Of a stretch of 64,000 bases of DNA, positions 48,001 through 61,300 are shown one piece after another. The DNA comes from Enoplolaimus lenunculus (Eukaryota; Nematoda; Enoplea; Enoplida; Thoracostomopsidae). The stretch's first letter is position 1. Each line of letters starts with the position of its first letter. The stretch covers positions 1 to 64,000 of the forward strand of contig JASANG010001006.1 in NCBI GenBank assembly GCA_030248215.1, read 5' to 3'. A program made the translations under genes and the position numbers. The notes beneath the pieces were generated by a model. That model was not told the DNA's origin. It ran no database searches and was given only the letters and a program-made list of their open reading frames with translations.

Positions 48001-48901
48001 ACTACACTTATTTATGATGAAGGCTTAGGCTTAGCCATCACTTAGGCTAATAAAGCTTATGTTTTAACAACTACGCCTGGGCCAAAGCCTTGAAATGGGT
48101 GATGATCACAATAGCCCACGAAGGCACCCTATTTTGTAGCTGTATTGTCCAAAATGTCACGCAAAGTTGTTTATGCCCCGATGTGTACGATGCAATAAAC
48201 CGATCGATCCAGAAGAATTAATCGATGTCACCGGTAAACGGTTTCACCAGGGATGCTTTTGTTGTCATGGATGCACAAAGCCAATGTCACCCGGTCGACA
48301 CTTTTTCATTGAAAATCATGTAAGGAAAGTTTAATTTTGGGTCATGTTCCTTTACCGGTAAACGGTTTCACCAGGGATGCTTTTGTTGTCATGGATGTAC
48401 AAAGCCAATGTCACCCGGTCAACACTTTTTCATTGAAAATCATGTAAGGAAAGTTTTAATTTTGGGTCATGTTTCCTTTTGCGGCACGTAGCATTTTTAC
48501 ATTGCACTACTCCACTAGAGTAAGCTTAAGCTTGAGACTAATTTTTATTACATTATGTTATAGAAAACGTTTTAGTGATTTCATTTGGCACAATATGACA
48601 AATTACGGTGCCGCATAGTGGCGGACAACGCAGTGAAACACAAAAATAGCTAGAAAGTAGAGCGTTACCCTTTTCGAAATTTACATACGAGATTTTCGAA
48701 GAATTTGTTTTGATAATAATTTTTAATTGTTAGCCTCAAACAAACGCCAAATGGGCTCTAGGATTAGCTTTTAAATGTCGTTCAATATGGCCTAAATAAC
48801 CATATTTTTGACGTCTCACTTTGCCACGTTTTCAGCTATACTGCGAAATTGAATGCGCGTTAAAGAAGAAAAAAGAATCTGCCAGTCCAGTTCAAGTGTA
48901 G
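45068..48901 (+). CDS. Small two-LIM-domain protein, complete (134 aa)
   Basis: Four exons, all joined in phase 0: 45068-45109, 46500-46616, 48140-48319 and 48836-48901 (TAG). Exon 1 encodes MAEYGTGGKCFICK, the start codon and first zinc ligand pair. LIM1 continues FHPECLKCSNC and ends LYCPKC. LIM2 runs CVRC, FHQGCFCCHGC, LYCEIEC, so all eight Cys/His ligands are visible in each domain. Eight residues separate the two domains. The C-terminal tail is short and basic (ALKKKKESASPVQV). LIM domains bind zinc and mediate protein contacts, often at the actin cytoskeleton or in transcription complexes. The protein has nothing but the two LIMs, so it is LIM-only in layout (as LMO, CRP or half an FHL protein), but I cannot assign a family. 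LIM1 has 15 residues between its second Cys and the His, slightly short. Exon 3 is partly duplicated in the next intron, and a MITE sits on the exon-1 donor. Confidence 0.87.
45113..45333. mobile_element. CACTG-family MITE inserted on the LIM exon-1 donor
   Basis: 221 bp between TA dinucleotides (45111-45112 and 45334-45335). Starts TACTGCAAAAAATGGGGAG and ends CCCCATTTTTTACATGG, with GAGTCAAATT palindromes inside. The left TA is part of the exon-1 splice donor. Confidence 0.8.
45471..45750. mobile_element. CACTG-family MITE with internal 34-bp repeats
   Basis: Ends CACTGCAAAAAATGGCGAG and CACCATATTTTCCAGTG, flanked by CA on both sides. The stem arm is replaced by five 34-bp units at 45543-45712. 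Confidence 0.8.
45543..45712 (+). repeat. 34-bp tandem repeat, five near-identical units
   Basis: Units begin ACTCAGTTTGTGTAGTCCGG at 45543, 45577, 45611, 45645 and 45679. They are practically identical, so the array is young. It is derived from one arm of the MITE. Confidence 0.92.
47165..47266. mobile_element. Fragment of a CACTG-family MITE
   Basis: Right end only: GACTCAGTGAGTCGACGAG, then CCCTATTTTTTACAGTG followed by TA. It lies in LIM intron 2. Confidence 0.5.
47273..47526 (+). repeat. tRNA-derived SINE-like element, family 1, copy 1
   Basis: A 5' segment (GTAAGCATGTGAGACATGC, TGCAATGCACATT, ACACATATAGTCGGC), then a tRNA-like core with A-box-like TAGCACACTGGTAATAGC. A decayed B box follows, then a 3' segment GAAGTCCCGGTTTCTA..AGACTGACA. 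It matches 60529-60791 throughout. Confidence 0.65.
48354..48477 (+). repeat. Tandem duplicate of the 3' part of LIM exon 3 plus donor
   Basis: The second copy of a 124-bp unit (first copy 48230-48353) includes 90 nt of exon, the GTAAGG donor and ~28 nt of intron. The copies differ at only a few bases; one changes Arg to Gln in translation. No acceptor precedes the second copy, so it is probably intronic. Confidence 0.9.
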
Positions 48902-49024
48902 TTTTGAACGAAAAGAATTACAATGTTTCCGTTGGGTTGACCGGTAGTACAATTGTGTGGAAGTTTTACAAACTTTATGCAAAGTGAAGTGTTACTTGAA
49001 AGCTTCCTATATGTTTACATAAAT

Positions 49025-49225
49025 GGCCAATGCAAAGAACACGGGCGGAACAGTATTATAAGCATATTCGTAAGCCTAAACGCAAGCCTAAGCCCAAGCC
49101 TAAGTGATAGAATGAGCATATTCCTAAGCGCAAGCCTAAGCCAAGCAAAAAATTAGTCTAAAGCTTAAGCTTACTTTGTTGCAGCCCCACAGAAAAACGT
49201 TCCGCCACAGATCTTTACATGGGCG
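49025..49225. mobile_element. TTAGGC-carrying MITE, AAAGA subfamily
   Basis: Starts GGCCAATGCAAAGAACACGG and ends ATCTTTACATGGGCG, with CCTAAG-type units inside. It differs from the main family just inside the ends (AAAGAACAGGGGCGG instead of TTACTTTAAGGGGCG). Sister copies are at 51305 and 62788. Confidence 0.7.
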
Positions 49226-50702
49226 ACCGAAATTAAGATATTTTTGCACAAAATGAATCCATTTAATGTTGATAGAGTTTTCGGAGACGGGTAAAATGTT
49301 GTAAAGTGCTAGTTTTATATGTAGCAGTGTTCTAATAGGAACTACATTTTAAAGGAAGCTGGAACAGGAATCCATTTTTTGCAGGAACACGAACCGGAAT
49401 TGCAAGTACATAGCAGCATTGAATTACCACCAATAGTTCAAACTAAATATGGTTTATGCCGACTTTTTTCGTTTTTATTAGCCAAGTTTACAAATTCTAC
49501 AAAGATATGCGTTGAATATATAAAAGATGAGTAATGTGTAGCCGAAACTTAAGTTGTATAAGGGAGTTTAGTATTCGGCAAAATTCTTCAAGCGCAACGT
49601 TTTTTATTTTTACGCTTATTCTTCCACAAAAACGTAAAAATTCCGGTTTCTGCGAATTTCAATGCCGAAATGACTTTTTGCAGGAATATACTGCGGAACC
49701 CTGATATGTTACTCATTTTAACTGTAAAAAGGGCGCCTGGGTCTTATCGAAATGCAACTCAAGCCGTACCTTAAAAATTTCAAATTTGGGCGTGGAATAA
49801 CCAGAGGGTGTTATGAGAAGCTCAAATACGTACAAATTGTCAAAATCGTACCATCATTGGGCAAATACCAGCTGGGGATAAGCGAAAAGACCTAAAATTG
49901 TGCATGAGCCCCCTTAAATTCTTCATAACACCGCCCCTGCTTTTAGGCCTATGCATAGATCAGGGGCGGACCGCCCATCCGCGGGACATAAATAGAGTAA
50001 ACTTAAGCTTTAGACTAATCAGTTTGAGGCATTGCGCTGGACGCTTAAACTTAAGAATATGCTTATACTGCTATCACGGCGCTAATTTACACATTTGCAC
50101 CTTTTAGAATGTTGGCAGCATTGCTTGTTCTATTCTCAATGAAATTCTCACAGACAACTTATCGTTAAAACAGATTTGTCTAAATTTCATTTCTAAATAA
50201 TTCTAGTCGTCCAAAATACCATTTTCATTTTGACTAATGTATCTAAATTGCGTTGTATTTTTACTATTTCGTCAAGTGACCCTCGATCAAATGTATTAAT
50301 AATTGTTGAAATGTCTGCAGCCAAAGTAAGATATAAGTATTTTTACGAACACCGTATGCTACACTGAGATACTTGAGTTTATATTCAAATAAATTTAATA
50401 TCATTAATGGTAGTTTAAGAGTTATTAAATATTTTATTACCATTCACCAAATGGTTTTCAAATCTCTTTTGACCCCTAAACATCAGGCGTCTCAGATACA
50501 ACTTTCACTGGAGACTTTGTGTTTGGGTTATTCTTAACAGTTTGTGACTAAAATAAATGGGCGTTTATTGTATTTGCTGATGATGACCTCAAAATAATAT
50601 TTCATGCCATTCCACTTTAAATGAAGATAATAAACGCTAATATTTGCGTTTGCCATTTCAACGCAGAAATTATTACATATATCAGTGGTAAAATTGAATT
50701 TA

Positions 50703-50790
50703 TATATGTATATGTATATATATTATATATATAAGTAAATACATATTTATATATATACATATATAATATATAAGTAAATATATATATGTT
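50703..50790. repeat. AT-rich palindromic tract
   Basis: TATATGTATATGTATATATA and inverted partners (ATACATATTTATATATATAC), able to form cruciform hairpins. There are no flanking features. Confidence 0.8.
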
Positions 50791-51304
50791 TATACTGACG
50801 CCTTGAAATATTTCTCAGAAATTACTTCTCAGTGAAATGCTACCAGAGCTCAGCAAGTAGCAAATGGTAGCAATTATGTTGAGAACTTGAGTAGGTGAAA
50901 CAATACTGGGATTGTGAACAATTATTAAATGTTTATATCAACTGGAGTAACTGTAGAATTTCATTTCGGGAGGCATATTCTATCTTAAAACACGTGAAAA
51001 ATATCTATTGTTGTAATCTGTCGTATTATTTTTGGAGGTAGGATGACCCTTAATAATTCTCTGTTGTATATTATTTACTCTCTTGGTGTAATATACAAAA
51101 CAAATCTTTGGTTGAACAATTTTGGCAAAATGGTTGTTTATTTGATTTAAAAAAATATTGATAGCTTTGCCAAAACTCAACCAGGAAATTTTTTTCGTAA
51201 CAATTGATCAATAATTAGTTACAGCCCTCGGTGTAAAAGACCATTCAGGCTCTTTCAAAGTACTTGCCATGGGGAAGATATTTTCGTTGAAGCCAAACTA
51301 TAAC

Positions 51305-51494
51305 GGCCAGTGTAAAGAACAGGGGCGGAACAGTATTATAATCATATTCCTAAGCATAAGCCTAAATCTAAGGGTAAGAATGAGCATATTCCTGAGCCTA
51401 AGCCGAAGCCAAACAAAAAAATTAGTCAATAGCTTAAGCTTACTCTATTGCAGTCCCTCACAAAAACGTCCCGCCCCTGATCTTTACATGGGCC
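51305..51494. mobile_element. TTAGGC-carrying MITE, AAAGA subfamily
   Basis: Starts GGCCAGTGTAAAGAACAGGG and ends GATCTTTACATGGGCC. The interior has CCTAAG-like units and AAAATTAGTC, shared with the copy at 49025. Confidence 0.75.
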
Positions 51495-52190
51495 TATTTA
51501 ACCAAGTCTTGTAATAAACCGTTCACAACGCCGTATACCAGGGCATGGATAGAGGGGATATTTTTCTAAACTTCTAAAGATACGCGTAAACAGTTACTAG
51601 TATTAGGATGACATGATAGATGCTTCAGGTAACAATATGGCTAAATACCTTTCAGAAGTGGTGTCGTGATGACGGACCTGACCGTTGAACAAATTTCAGA
51701 TATTTCCAGTAAATACCAATTTGTTCTTACCATAATTGTCTAACATTAATGCTTGCACATTTGCACATTTCACATTTAATTTTCAATTTACACACAATAA
51801 ACAATGAACACGAATTAATTACAGATTTGTACTCAATTGTATATAATACGTAAGTCTAGTAACACTAGTGTCTCCGCAATAAAACAGCGTTTGCTAGAAA
51901 TTGCAGTTTGTAGAACAATGGTTTCAGATCAATAGCTTTTTAGTTAGGGAAAGTATCCGTGGTTAAATGGTCAAATCGAGGGATCAGGTTTTCAGGTAAT
52001 TTGCTTGATTTACATATCCGGTGAACAGTTGGTGTTTTTAATTTACCGTCACAAGAAATTATACGCCGGTGAAGATCGGACAATAAAGGTGTATGAAGGC
52101 CTCAGTTGAATACTTTGTAAATTGGCCGTTTAAACTTCGCTACGCGCAAGAAATGTACATATGCATTTGCTTCTTATCTGCCAGTCCAGA

Positions 52191-52332
52191 CTATAACAGG
52201 AGTTTTCCAGAAGCGCACCAATTAACAAGAGTCCAAAGTATTACAGGAGTTTTTCAGGAACGCATCAAATAACAAGAGTTCAAAGTATTACAGGAGTCTT
52301 TCAGAAACGCACAAAATCGCACGAGTTCAAAT
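52191..52332 (+). repeat. 47-bp tandem repeat, three units
   Basis: ACAGGAGTTTTTCAG-type units start at 52196, 52243 and 52290. Each contains a CACAA/CACCAA stretch and AAGAGTTCAAAGTA. The units differ by about 10-15%. Confidence 0.85.
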
Positions 52333-52940
52333 TAAAGTATAAGTTTGCAGTTGAATATAAGCAACAGGTTTATTGCACAAACAACCAAATTGTTGCGGAT
52401 GTTGAGTTGTTTCCGCTGGTATACCTTGTACCTGATATACATATTACAAGCCGGACACTATATTCATGGCTGTGGAACGTAAGAGTCAACAATCATATAT
52501 GGATATGTGCCAATCCGACTATAATCTGGTTAGATATGAATTTTGTGATTCAATGCCAGCATAAATACTATATGACGCATGATGCACATAAATGGCGCGG
52601 CCAAGCTTAGCCTCGGGTTGTAGATGAAAATACAGGACAATGGGATGCTAGCAATTGTAGAAGCGACGTGAAATTGTTATTGACGGACAATCTGCTGGCT
52701 GCGTTTCGCTCAAATATGATTAAATACACATGGTAAAACTTGGTTATGTGAGCTTAATAACCCGTTGAATAACCAGTCAGCTTTTAAGTAGTTCCATAGG
52801 CGATTTGTATTGTTGATATAATGAAAGACATCGTGCCAAATAAACTGCAGCTGCAAATTGCTGAATGCAAAAACAATTGCACTAAATAATACATGTAACG
52901 GTTGTGCGTTGAAAGCATTCGAGGTGTAAATTTGGTTACG

Positions 52941-55900
52941 CTAACTTCCACTACGTATACAAACGCCGTTGCGGGCAGTGTAACCAGGACAGCATTCAGT
53001 GTCACACGGAATAAACGTATCAGTTTGCCTAAAAACAGAAATACATAATGAAATTATGAAAAATACGAAATAATTATTTCAAAATAATTATTTACTGGTG
53101 CTAAATCTTTATGTTTATTAATAATTTAAACGTCGAATTATCAGCGTATTTACTTGTAAAGTTAAAGTTCATGATTTTTTTTTAATTTTGTAGATAATTT
53201 GGCTTACAGATGAAAAATATAGCAGAGATCTATTTACCTTCTAACTGTAATAGGTTTAATAATGAGCGCAATCAACTTAGAAATTGGTGTGTATACACTT
53301 ATTTGCAAGCGGTAAACTATTGTCAGTTTTAGGGGCGTAACAGTAACCTATAAATATTATTAAGCCTAGGCCTAACCTTCTTAGAAAGCCTACATCTAAG
53401 CCAAAACAATAATAATCAATCTACAGTTTGCTAAGCCTACTTATAAGCCCGTATTCGGAAATGTGAGTAGCACCTTCACCAGTTGGTGATAGGTCTTGTA
53501 ACTTTGGAACCAGCGCATGGTGAGGTTCGAAAGTCAGCACATTGTTGGCGTTAGAATTTCCATACTTCTGTATCTATTTTGAGACCTGCAACTGCATATG
53601 TTCGTCAGTTTTAAAAGCTATCGCTAATTGACAATAGGTGCTATACACATTTGAGAATACGGGCCCTAATTGCAAGGATCGACTGACAAGGGACGTCCTT
53701 AAATGCAGATTGGGTCAAGTGAGTCAGAATGGCAATTTTACACATTTTGTTATGATCCTTACTTTTCGCAACGAAACAAACCCCATAATCCACAGGGAAC
53801 AATGACACGTTTAGGAGTTGAGCATTTGCTGCAAGCTTGAGCATTGCACGATTGAGTCTCTATGGCTTGACCACTGCAACAAAACATAGTAATCTTTCAA
53901 ACATAAAACACCACAGGAATTTACTGTGTTTCTACTCGCTAGGTTCCTTAATCGTATATATATTGTCAATAGCGTCTATCACTGCTTAGTAATAGGTTTT
54001 CAAACAAGCAAACTGAACCAGATGCAAATACGAAACTTGTCTCACAACTATGGCTAATGAAGTGCAATAAATGTACTAAAGTGTTCCAGCTCTACATTGG
54101 CCAGTTTAAATTTACGACACATCACTGTAAATTCCAGTGAGTTAATTTTAACTCAGATTGACTTAAATCCATTCAGAAGTCTGAGCTCTGAGGCCTTTCA
54201 GAACTCTGAATTTTGAATTGTTTCATCTCATTCTGAGCTGATTAATCAACTCACCCGGAATTAAATCAGCTCACAGAGTGAGTTAACATTTACACTTATT
54301 AACTCGTAAAGAGCCAGATATATGTAATTCTTTCTGAGTTGATTAGTCAACTCATTGGAATTTACAGTGTATTGTGAACTGTCGATCAGTGCTACATATG
54401 AAAATATGGGCAAAAAAGAGAATTAAAATGTGTAAAAGCCAAACTTTGTTTGAAATTAATCCTTTGTAAAATGGAAACGCCGTAGGAATACTATCTAGCG
54501 GATAGGATTCTGTGATCATAACGAAGATATATGCAAAGTCGGAAAAAATTTTAAAAGCAAACGAGAGTTCAAAACCGCGAGGTTCGCAATTCTACCTTTT
54601 ATGTTTGAAATCTGAAAAACCGAAATTGAACGAGATATGCAATCAACTTGTGGAAACAGATTTATCGGGCCCGCAGCCATAAGGGGGTCAAGGAGGCCTT
54701 ACAAGCTTTAACCCCCGCTTGTAAGGCCTGCACATCCCTTGTATGCCCCTCTTAAAATTGTGCTGACCCCTTTTCATGTCGAGATGGACACGGGCCTGAG
54801 ATTCATGTTTGCTCGGTAGACGCGAACGCTTTGTGTCTATTCTGTTATAATTTTGCACATGTTACACTTACGGGCAAACTTGATCGCTACATGAGCGATA
54901 ACGAATTCGTGTCCCGCAGCCACCACACGACGCAGTGCAAGCACTCCACGAACCCCATTCACCCCAAACACCAGACGAAGCGACTACAAAATTAACACAA
55001 ATTCAAAATTAAGCATGGGCGTAAAACAGCCGAAATAAAGCTAAAGCTTTGCCAGAGTATTCTCATTTTATATATCCTTGTTTACTGCATTTCTTTTGTA
55101 TCAGAGTAAAAAATGCTACAAATTGAAAAATATTTAATTGAAAAAATATTTCTCAGTACTTAATTATTTCAAAGCTTCACTGTTTACTGAAAATTATTGT
55201 TTCATGGTTCAAAATATCATGTCAAACTTAATATTATTAAAATTTGAAAATTTGCGTTAATGCAGGCACAATAGCCGTGGTTCGCAGTGAGTAAACGGAT
55301 ATAAAAAATGCCAGCATCAGAGCTGTTGTGTTATAAAAGCATAAAAGCGTTATTTATTCAGCATTTGAGGATATCGTAGCTTAAATAAACAAAGTAAAAA
55401 TATATAACATTAATTATCCGTCACCTTTGCATGTCAAAGTTTTGGACTCAAAAATTTTACCGTCGAGTTGTGATGGTCACAAGCGGATCCATAAGGGGAT
55501 GATTATCCTACGCCTTCTGTCAGAGAATTGTTTGTTATAAAATGGCTAAGGTGCCTACTTTACAACGAAACCTTACGATTTTTCCGATTAAAAAATTTGG
55601 CACATACACTGTAAAAATGGTGAGTAAAATTGGACTCAATTTGACTCTGGTGGAGTCGAATTTTGACTCAGTTTGTGTGGTCAGGAAAAGCCTAGTTCCG
55701 ATAGAGTCAATTTGACTCACCATTTTTTGCAGTGTATATATATAGCATACTTACAGTAAAAATCGCGTTTCATAATTTTCGCCTGCCTGGCCCCCTTCAG
55801 AAGTTTTTGGATCCGCCGCTAGTAATGGTACTTGTTTCACATTGCACTCGTTTTAAAAATTACAAAATTGCTTTATTTTTTAAGCAAATCGTAAATACAA

Positions 55901-58273
55901 ATAGCCACCGTCACCCAATTCCAAATATGACAAAATCGACACCGTAACCAAATTGCAATAATCAATTGTGATTAACTGTGCTTTACCTGATCGTATAAAC
56001 GCTTTAAATCCGTGTCCTTTTTGATAAAATGATCGGAATAGTACCAGCATTTCGTTGGTTTCCGAGTAAATCCGCCCAGTTGGTGTTGTATAACAGCAGT
56101 ACCTGAAACGAATTTGAAAAATATTTACATTGAAAAAAATAGACAAACTGATGACAAAATTTGAACATCTAATACCTAAGATAAAATGCAGTGCATCTAC
56201 ACTGCAAAAAATGGGGAATTGACTCTCTCCGAAATAGGCTTTTCCGGACTACACAAACTGAGTCAAATTGGACTCCGCCAGAGTCAAATTCGACTCACCG
56301 AGCGACTGAGTTAGGCGACTCTGGCGGAGTCGAATTTTGGCTCAGTTTGTGTAGTCCGGAAAAGCCTATTTCGGAGAGAGTCAATTTGACTCATCATGTT
56401 TTGTAGTGTATTTTCACTCAGAAATAAGCAGAAATCACTAACTAATCAACTCACTGGAATTTACACTATAGCTTTAGCTGAGCAGTATATATTTTTACCT
56501 CATTCCAGTATTTGCAAAATCTGACGAATTGCGAATTTCTATGTAATCCATGCATAGAGAATGTTTGGATTTGCAGTACAGATCAAATACGTCAGTGAAT
56601 TCGAGCTCTACGTGATGTCCGGATGGTGCCTAAAATCAAAACAGAAAAGTTGATTTTTCATCGGAGATGAATACATGCGGACAAAATGCCAAAAAGTAAA
56701 CCCCATCCTAGCATTTTAGCAGAACCGTACGTCCTGTTTTTGAAGGCAGAAAAATTTGTATAACAATAATTACTCAATTTTATGATGAAATAGTAAAGTC
56801 CACCTTACAAATTAGTTCCATTGCATTTGCCTTATCGGTTGCTTTGATCGCGTATTACCATCTACCGCTCGCTTACCGCAACGTATTAGGATTCTCCCCT
56901 CGTTCTGAAATCAGCCGCAGCGCCTCTGCGCTCTCATTCTAGCAAATTAGCGATTTATGATTTGAATTATACTGAAGTCAACTTACCAGGCCGGTTTAGC
57001 GCAAAATATTAAAAGAACTTTCCATACTGCAACCAAACCGAATATTAACTAATGTTGCAAGGAACGAAATATCAGACTGACTGTTTTCGGACCTATTGCC
57101 ACAGGGGCATGGGAAGCTTAGCATCCAATAAACAATTTGTCCCCCACTCCGAATTACTTCAAACTCGCTTATAAGTTATCGAAAACCCTTGTATGCACCT
57201 TCTATTGCATTTTTAACCCCTTCATAAAGGTGAACCGACTACAGCCTTGTGTAATGACAATGAATAAACCAACTGTAGCTTACCTTAATTAGCCAGCTGC
57301 ATTCTTGGCCCTTCTTGAAATATTCAGGATGATTTGGAGACGAAATAACACCGCCAATTGCAGATACAGCCACTTCGCCGCCACATTCGACACCTGAAAC
57401 GACAATTGTTCTACTTTTTATGTGAGGTTTCAAAACGCACAGCCATCACGAACAAAAGCTTTATTTGTTAGTGCCTAGCATCAATGAGCAGTTCATGATA
57501 TATCTTATCAAAGTTTAAATTTCAAACTCATTTGGCCACTTTTTGGAACTGGCATGAAAATATTAGCATTCTTGTTTGGAAAATCTATTGGTAACCTTTA
57601 TATTTACTATAGCTATGTCTGCTCATGTTAGCTATAGGTGTCCGTCTACTAAGCATAAGCCTAAACCTAAGCATATATGATGCTAATCCTAATTCTGAAC
57701 TTCCCCGTCTTTAAGTCCGTTAGTCACTAACGTATTTTAGTTCGCAGTTCCCTTTATATTCAACACGAACCACTATTTCAATGGCCAGAAATCAAAACTT
57801 TTGTATCAATCTTATAGTAAAATTACGGCGTATGGGTCACCTACCATAACCCCTCATAACTTTTTCACAGTATCGACCGGTAAACCCATCAGGACATCGG
57901 CATCGATGACATTTTCTTGGATCCGTATAGCCGCCACGCTGGCATGGTAAAGCTTGAGGGCAACGCTCTGGAATAGTTCACAGTATTGAGATGCGACATG
58001 CTCTTTTTGGGTTCCTCAAAGTGTTTTTGTCATAAGACAAACAAGTGTTAGGGTGGTGCTATACTATTTGGAAATTTGCCCATCACTGGCAATATTGTAC
58101 GCGAATTGCACACGTGCGATACTGCTTGGTAATGGACGACGAACAAACTGCGTCGCACAAGTATAGCGCCACACTAACCCGCAACTGTCAGAAAGTATAA
58201 TGATTCTGTAATAATAATAATAATAGTAATAGCAGTAATAATAATAATAATAATAATATTAATAATAATTATC

Positions 58274-58347
<74 letters not shown>

Positions 58348-61300
58348 TGAACACGTATCCGTAGGAACCAGAGGAGGGTACCAACATGATCGTAGAAATG
58401 TTTTGGTTTTGCTTTTGTACTTGACATCGCCTAACATGTAACGATCAATGTTACTTGAGGGACGTAACAGTAGTATAAGCATAATCCTAAACCTAAATCC
58501 AAGGGTTGCGATACACATTTGATGACGTTTCATGGGCACATATAGGAATGACCAGGAGCTAATTTTTTACACCTTCTAGTGTCGTAAAAGCAATACATTA
58601 AGATTTTAACTGTTGAAAAATAATTAAATTTTCAACAATTTACTAATATACCTGTACAATACATGGAATTCATAAGCTTAATATCGTTAAACGATAACTG
58701 ATCCCGTTGGCCAATAGTTCTTTGATAATCTGCGATATTCGTTTCGATTGTATACAGTGTATTTGATCGTGTAAACGCCTGAAATAAACAAAAATACCAT
58801 AAATAGTTCAAAGTATCACACCGTTAGAAATGAAACAAACTGAAGACCTACCAATAGGTGTGTCAATTATATTATGAAATTCAGTAGAAAAACAGCTTGA
58901 TTTGTAAATCTTTAAATACTAAAAAAATCAAAACTCTCACGTTGGACAGCAACGACAGGCGAAATTTAGATACGATTTCAAATCTTAATGAGAAATTTAC
59001 GACAAATTTAAGAGCACTAGAACGATTCAAGTCTTCTTTTGTTCAAAAATGTCTGAAAACTGAATTAGTGTTGCATAGTGTTAGCCAGTATATTTAAGAC
59101 GTAATCTTAGGTTGGGGGAACCCTGACCTCAACCTAAAATATCTTTGAAATTCTATTGTTTATATATACACTGTTAATAATATAAATGGGGCAATTTTTT
59201 TACATACACTAAAATCAGAAAATTAATTCTTGGATATAAGAACTATTTTTCGAAAGGAAGAAATTGATGTCTTATTGTTTTATTCGTTTTTGACACGAAT
59301 TTCTGAGCTGTATAAGGCTATTAATGTCTAAAACACCATACATTTATATGTCTCGAAAATTTAAGCAGTTGCCTTGACATTTCAATACATTTTATTTTAT
59401 GTGTAGACCCCAAACACCTCAAGACTCGGTAAAATCTTACTTTGCTGCGATAATGCATAATTGATCCATAATCATACGCGATGCCATTGCTGTCAACATC
59501 TTCGAGCATTTCTTTGATGAATTGTCCGGCAGATCCGAATTCAATATGATTCCACATCACTGTCACAAAATCGTCTCGGTCTGAAATTAAACGCAAACGT
59601 TAACTATGTAACTATTATTCTGTATTTTGGCCTCGTTGGCCTTTATGCTGAACGCATCCGCCTACTCTGAGGTATGTAATTCATGCACGTTTTTGGCGAG
59701 ACTTCTCACTGAAAAGAATTTTGCTCATATGTTTCTACAGTTGAGGGGACCAATCAATACGCTAGAAGACTTCGACATCTTCATTTCATGTAGTCATACA
59801 GGGTCGCGAAACAGGGGTATCTGAGGTATCCGTCGAGATCCCTAAATGATAATTCGCTGACACTAGATAGCCCTGACAACCCACCAAATCTAAACGTTCT
59901 GTTAAAGTATAAAAAGATTTAATTCAACAAATGTGTTAACTACCCTCTGATAAAACTCGCATGATTGTTTGAACTACACTACCAACAGCCTCTTCCTCTA
60001 TATTGACCTTTGGTTGTCCATACCTAAGATCAACCTGTTTACCTAACAGGCCCAAAAACATTGGTGGCCTTTTTTGGGGTGCCTAGGCCCGTATAAAAAT
60101 CGTTCCCGAGTCTAAAAACTTTATCTCACGAGCACATTTAAAATAATCTGTGAACACTTACCCGGTCTTGACTGTTCGTGCCAAAATCCAAGCGCATGCG
60201 CAACCTCGTGAGCGATTACACCAAGCTAAAAATAGGAAATATAGCACAATAATATGTGTTTACGGTAAGTTGTGTACTCTAAAATTGAAGTTAGCGTTAA
60301 ACTTTAATACGTCACATCAAACATGAATCTTAATTAACAGCTTTCAATTCAACTGAATTTTCAAAACTTTGTAAACTTGCACTCATGTGCTGTACATGAA
60401 GTGAAAATTATTTACCCGAAGACATTCTTGAGCAATCGACACAAACTGCGGTTCTCCAAGTGGATGACGGCCAACGTTTGAGGCACAACTGAAATGTATA
60501 ATTATATTCTCAGTGCGCAGTGTGTAATGTAAGCATGTCAGTCATGCTTGTCCTAGTACATATGCAATAAATGCAATGCACATTGTGTTGTATGCTTGTT
60601 GGCAGCATACGGTCGACACATATAGTCGACGAAAAATGCAGTTGGAGTGGAGGGCTGTGTGGGGCAAGGGTAGAGTATTCGCTTAAAGGATCCGTAGGTC
60701 AAGAGTTCGATCCCCGTACCGGGGGCTCGCTTTTCCAGTTGTTTTAGTTAAAAAGGTCTGAAGTCTGGGTTCCTACTCGGACTGACATGTAACAATTATT
60801 ACGCGTGTAATACAGTATCTCCACAAGGCGTGGAAACCCCTCGCGTTCAAGTTTCAAGCTCCTATAGCCATAAATGACCACGGAAACGATCCCACCAGAG
60901 AGACTGTTGTTTGAATCCTTTCTTAAAGCTATATAAAGACATGATATAGAAAATATTCAAGTGCAAGAGGGGGGGTACTGCAAAACATTTTTAAATACTT
61001 TCTATAATAAAAAAATTAATAAAATACCCGTCGACGTCAGTGAAGACAATACGATTTCCCGACGGTGGGGCGTCATTGCGGACAAAATCAAGACATGTAA
61101 TATTCTGCCAGTGTTGTAACGCGAGCTCGATGTATTCCTGTTCTTTCTTAGCTAGAAATAACTGTATTCAATGATATAAAAGCTAAACCGAATTTTTTAT
61201 GCATATAAGCATTTTAGCTATGGTACACCCCGTTGTACAGATTTGAGCTTAGCCTCAAGTTTAGGCTTAGGGTCAGTATTGTCAATGGTGTGTAACACCT

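Larger units (their letters stand above)
48902..52940. other. Intergenic region between the LIM gene and the 3' end of the astacin gene
   Basis: Tail-to-tail genes. Contents: TTAGGC-type elements (49025-49225 and 51305-51494, and a decayed one at 49958-50105), a GGAATT/CAGGAAC-rich repeat (49330-49705), an AT palindromic stretch (50703-50790) and a 47-bp tandem repeat (52191-52332). A TTTATT (AATAAA on the minus strand) at 52369-52374 could serve the astacin gene. Nothing else was recognised. Confidence 0.65.

Noticed and set aside
58174-58539. Minus-strand poly-isoleucine frame
   Set aside because: Translation of the (AAT)n microsatellite.
60652-60727. Functional tRNA gene
   Set aside because: It has a good B box but the acceptor and anticodon stems do not pair well, and it is embedded in a repeat also found at 47273.
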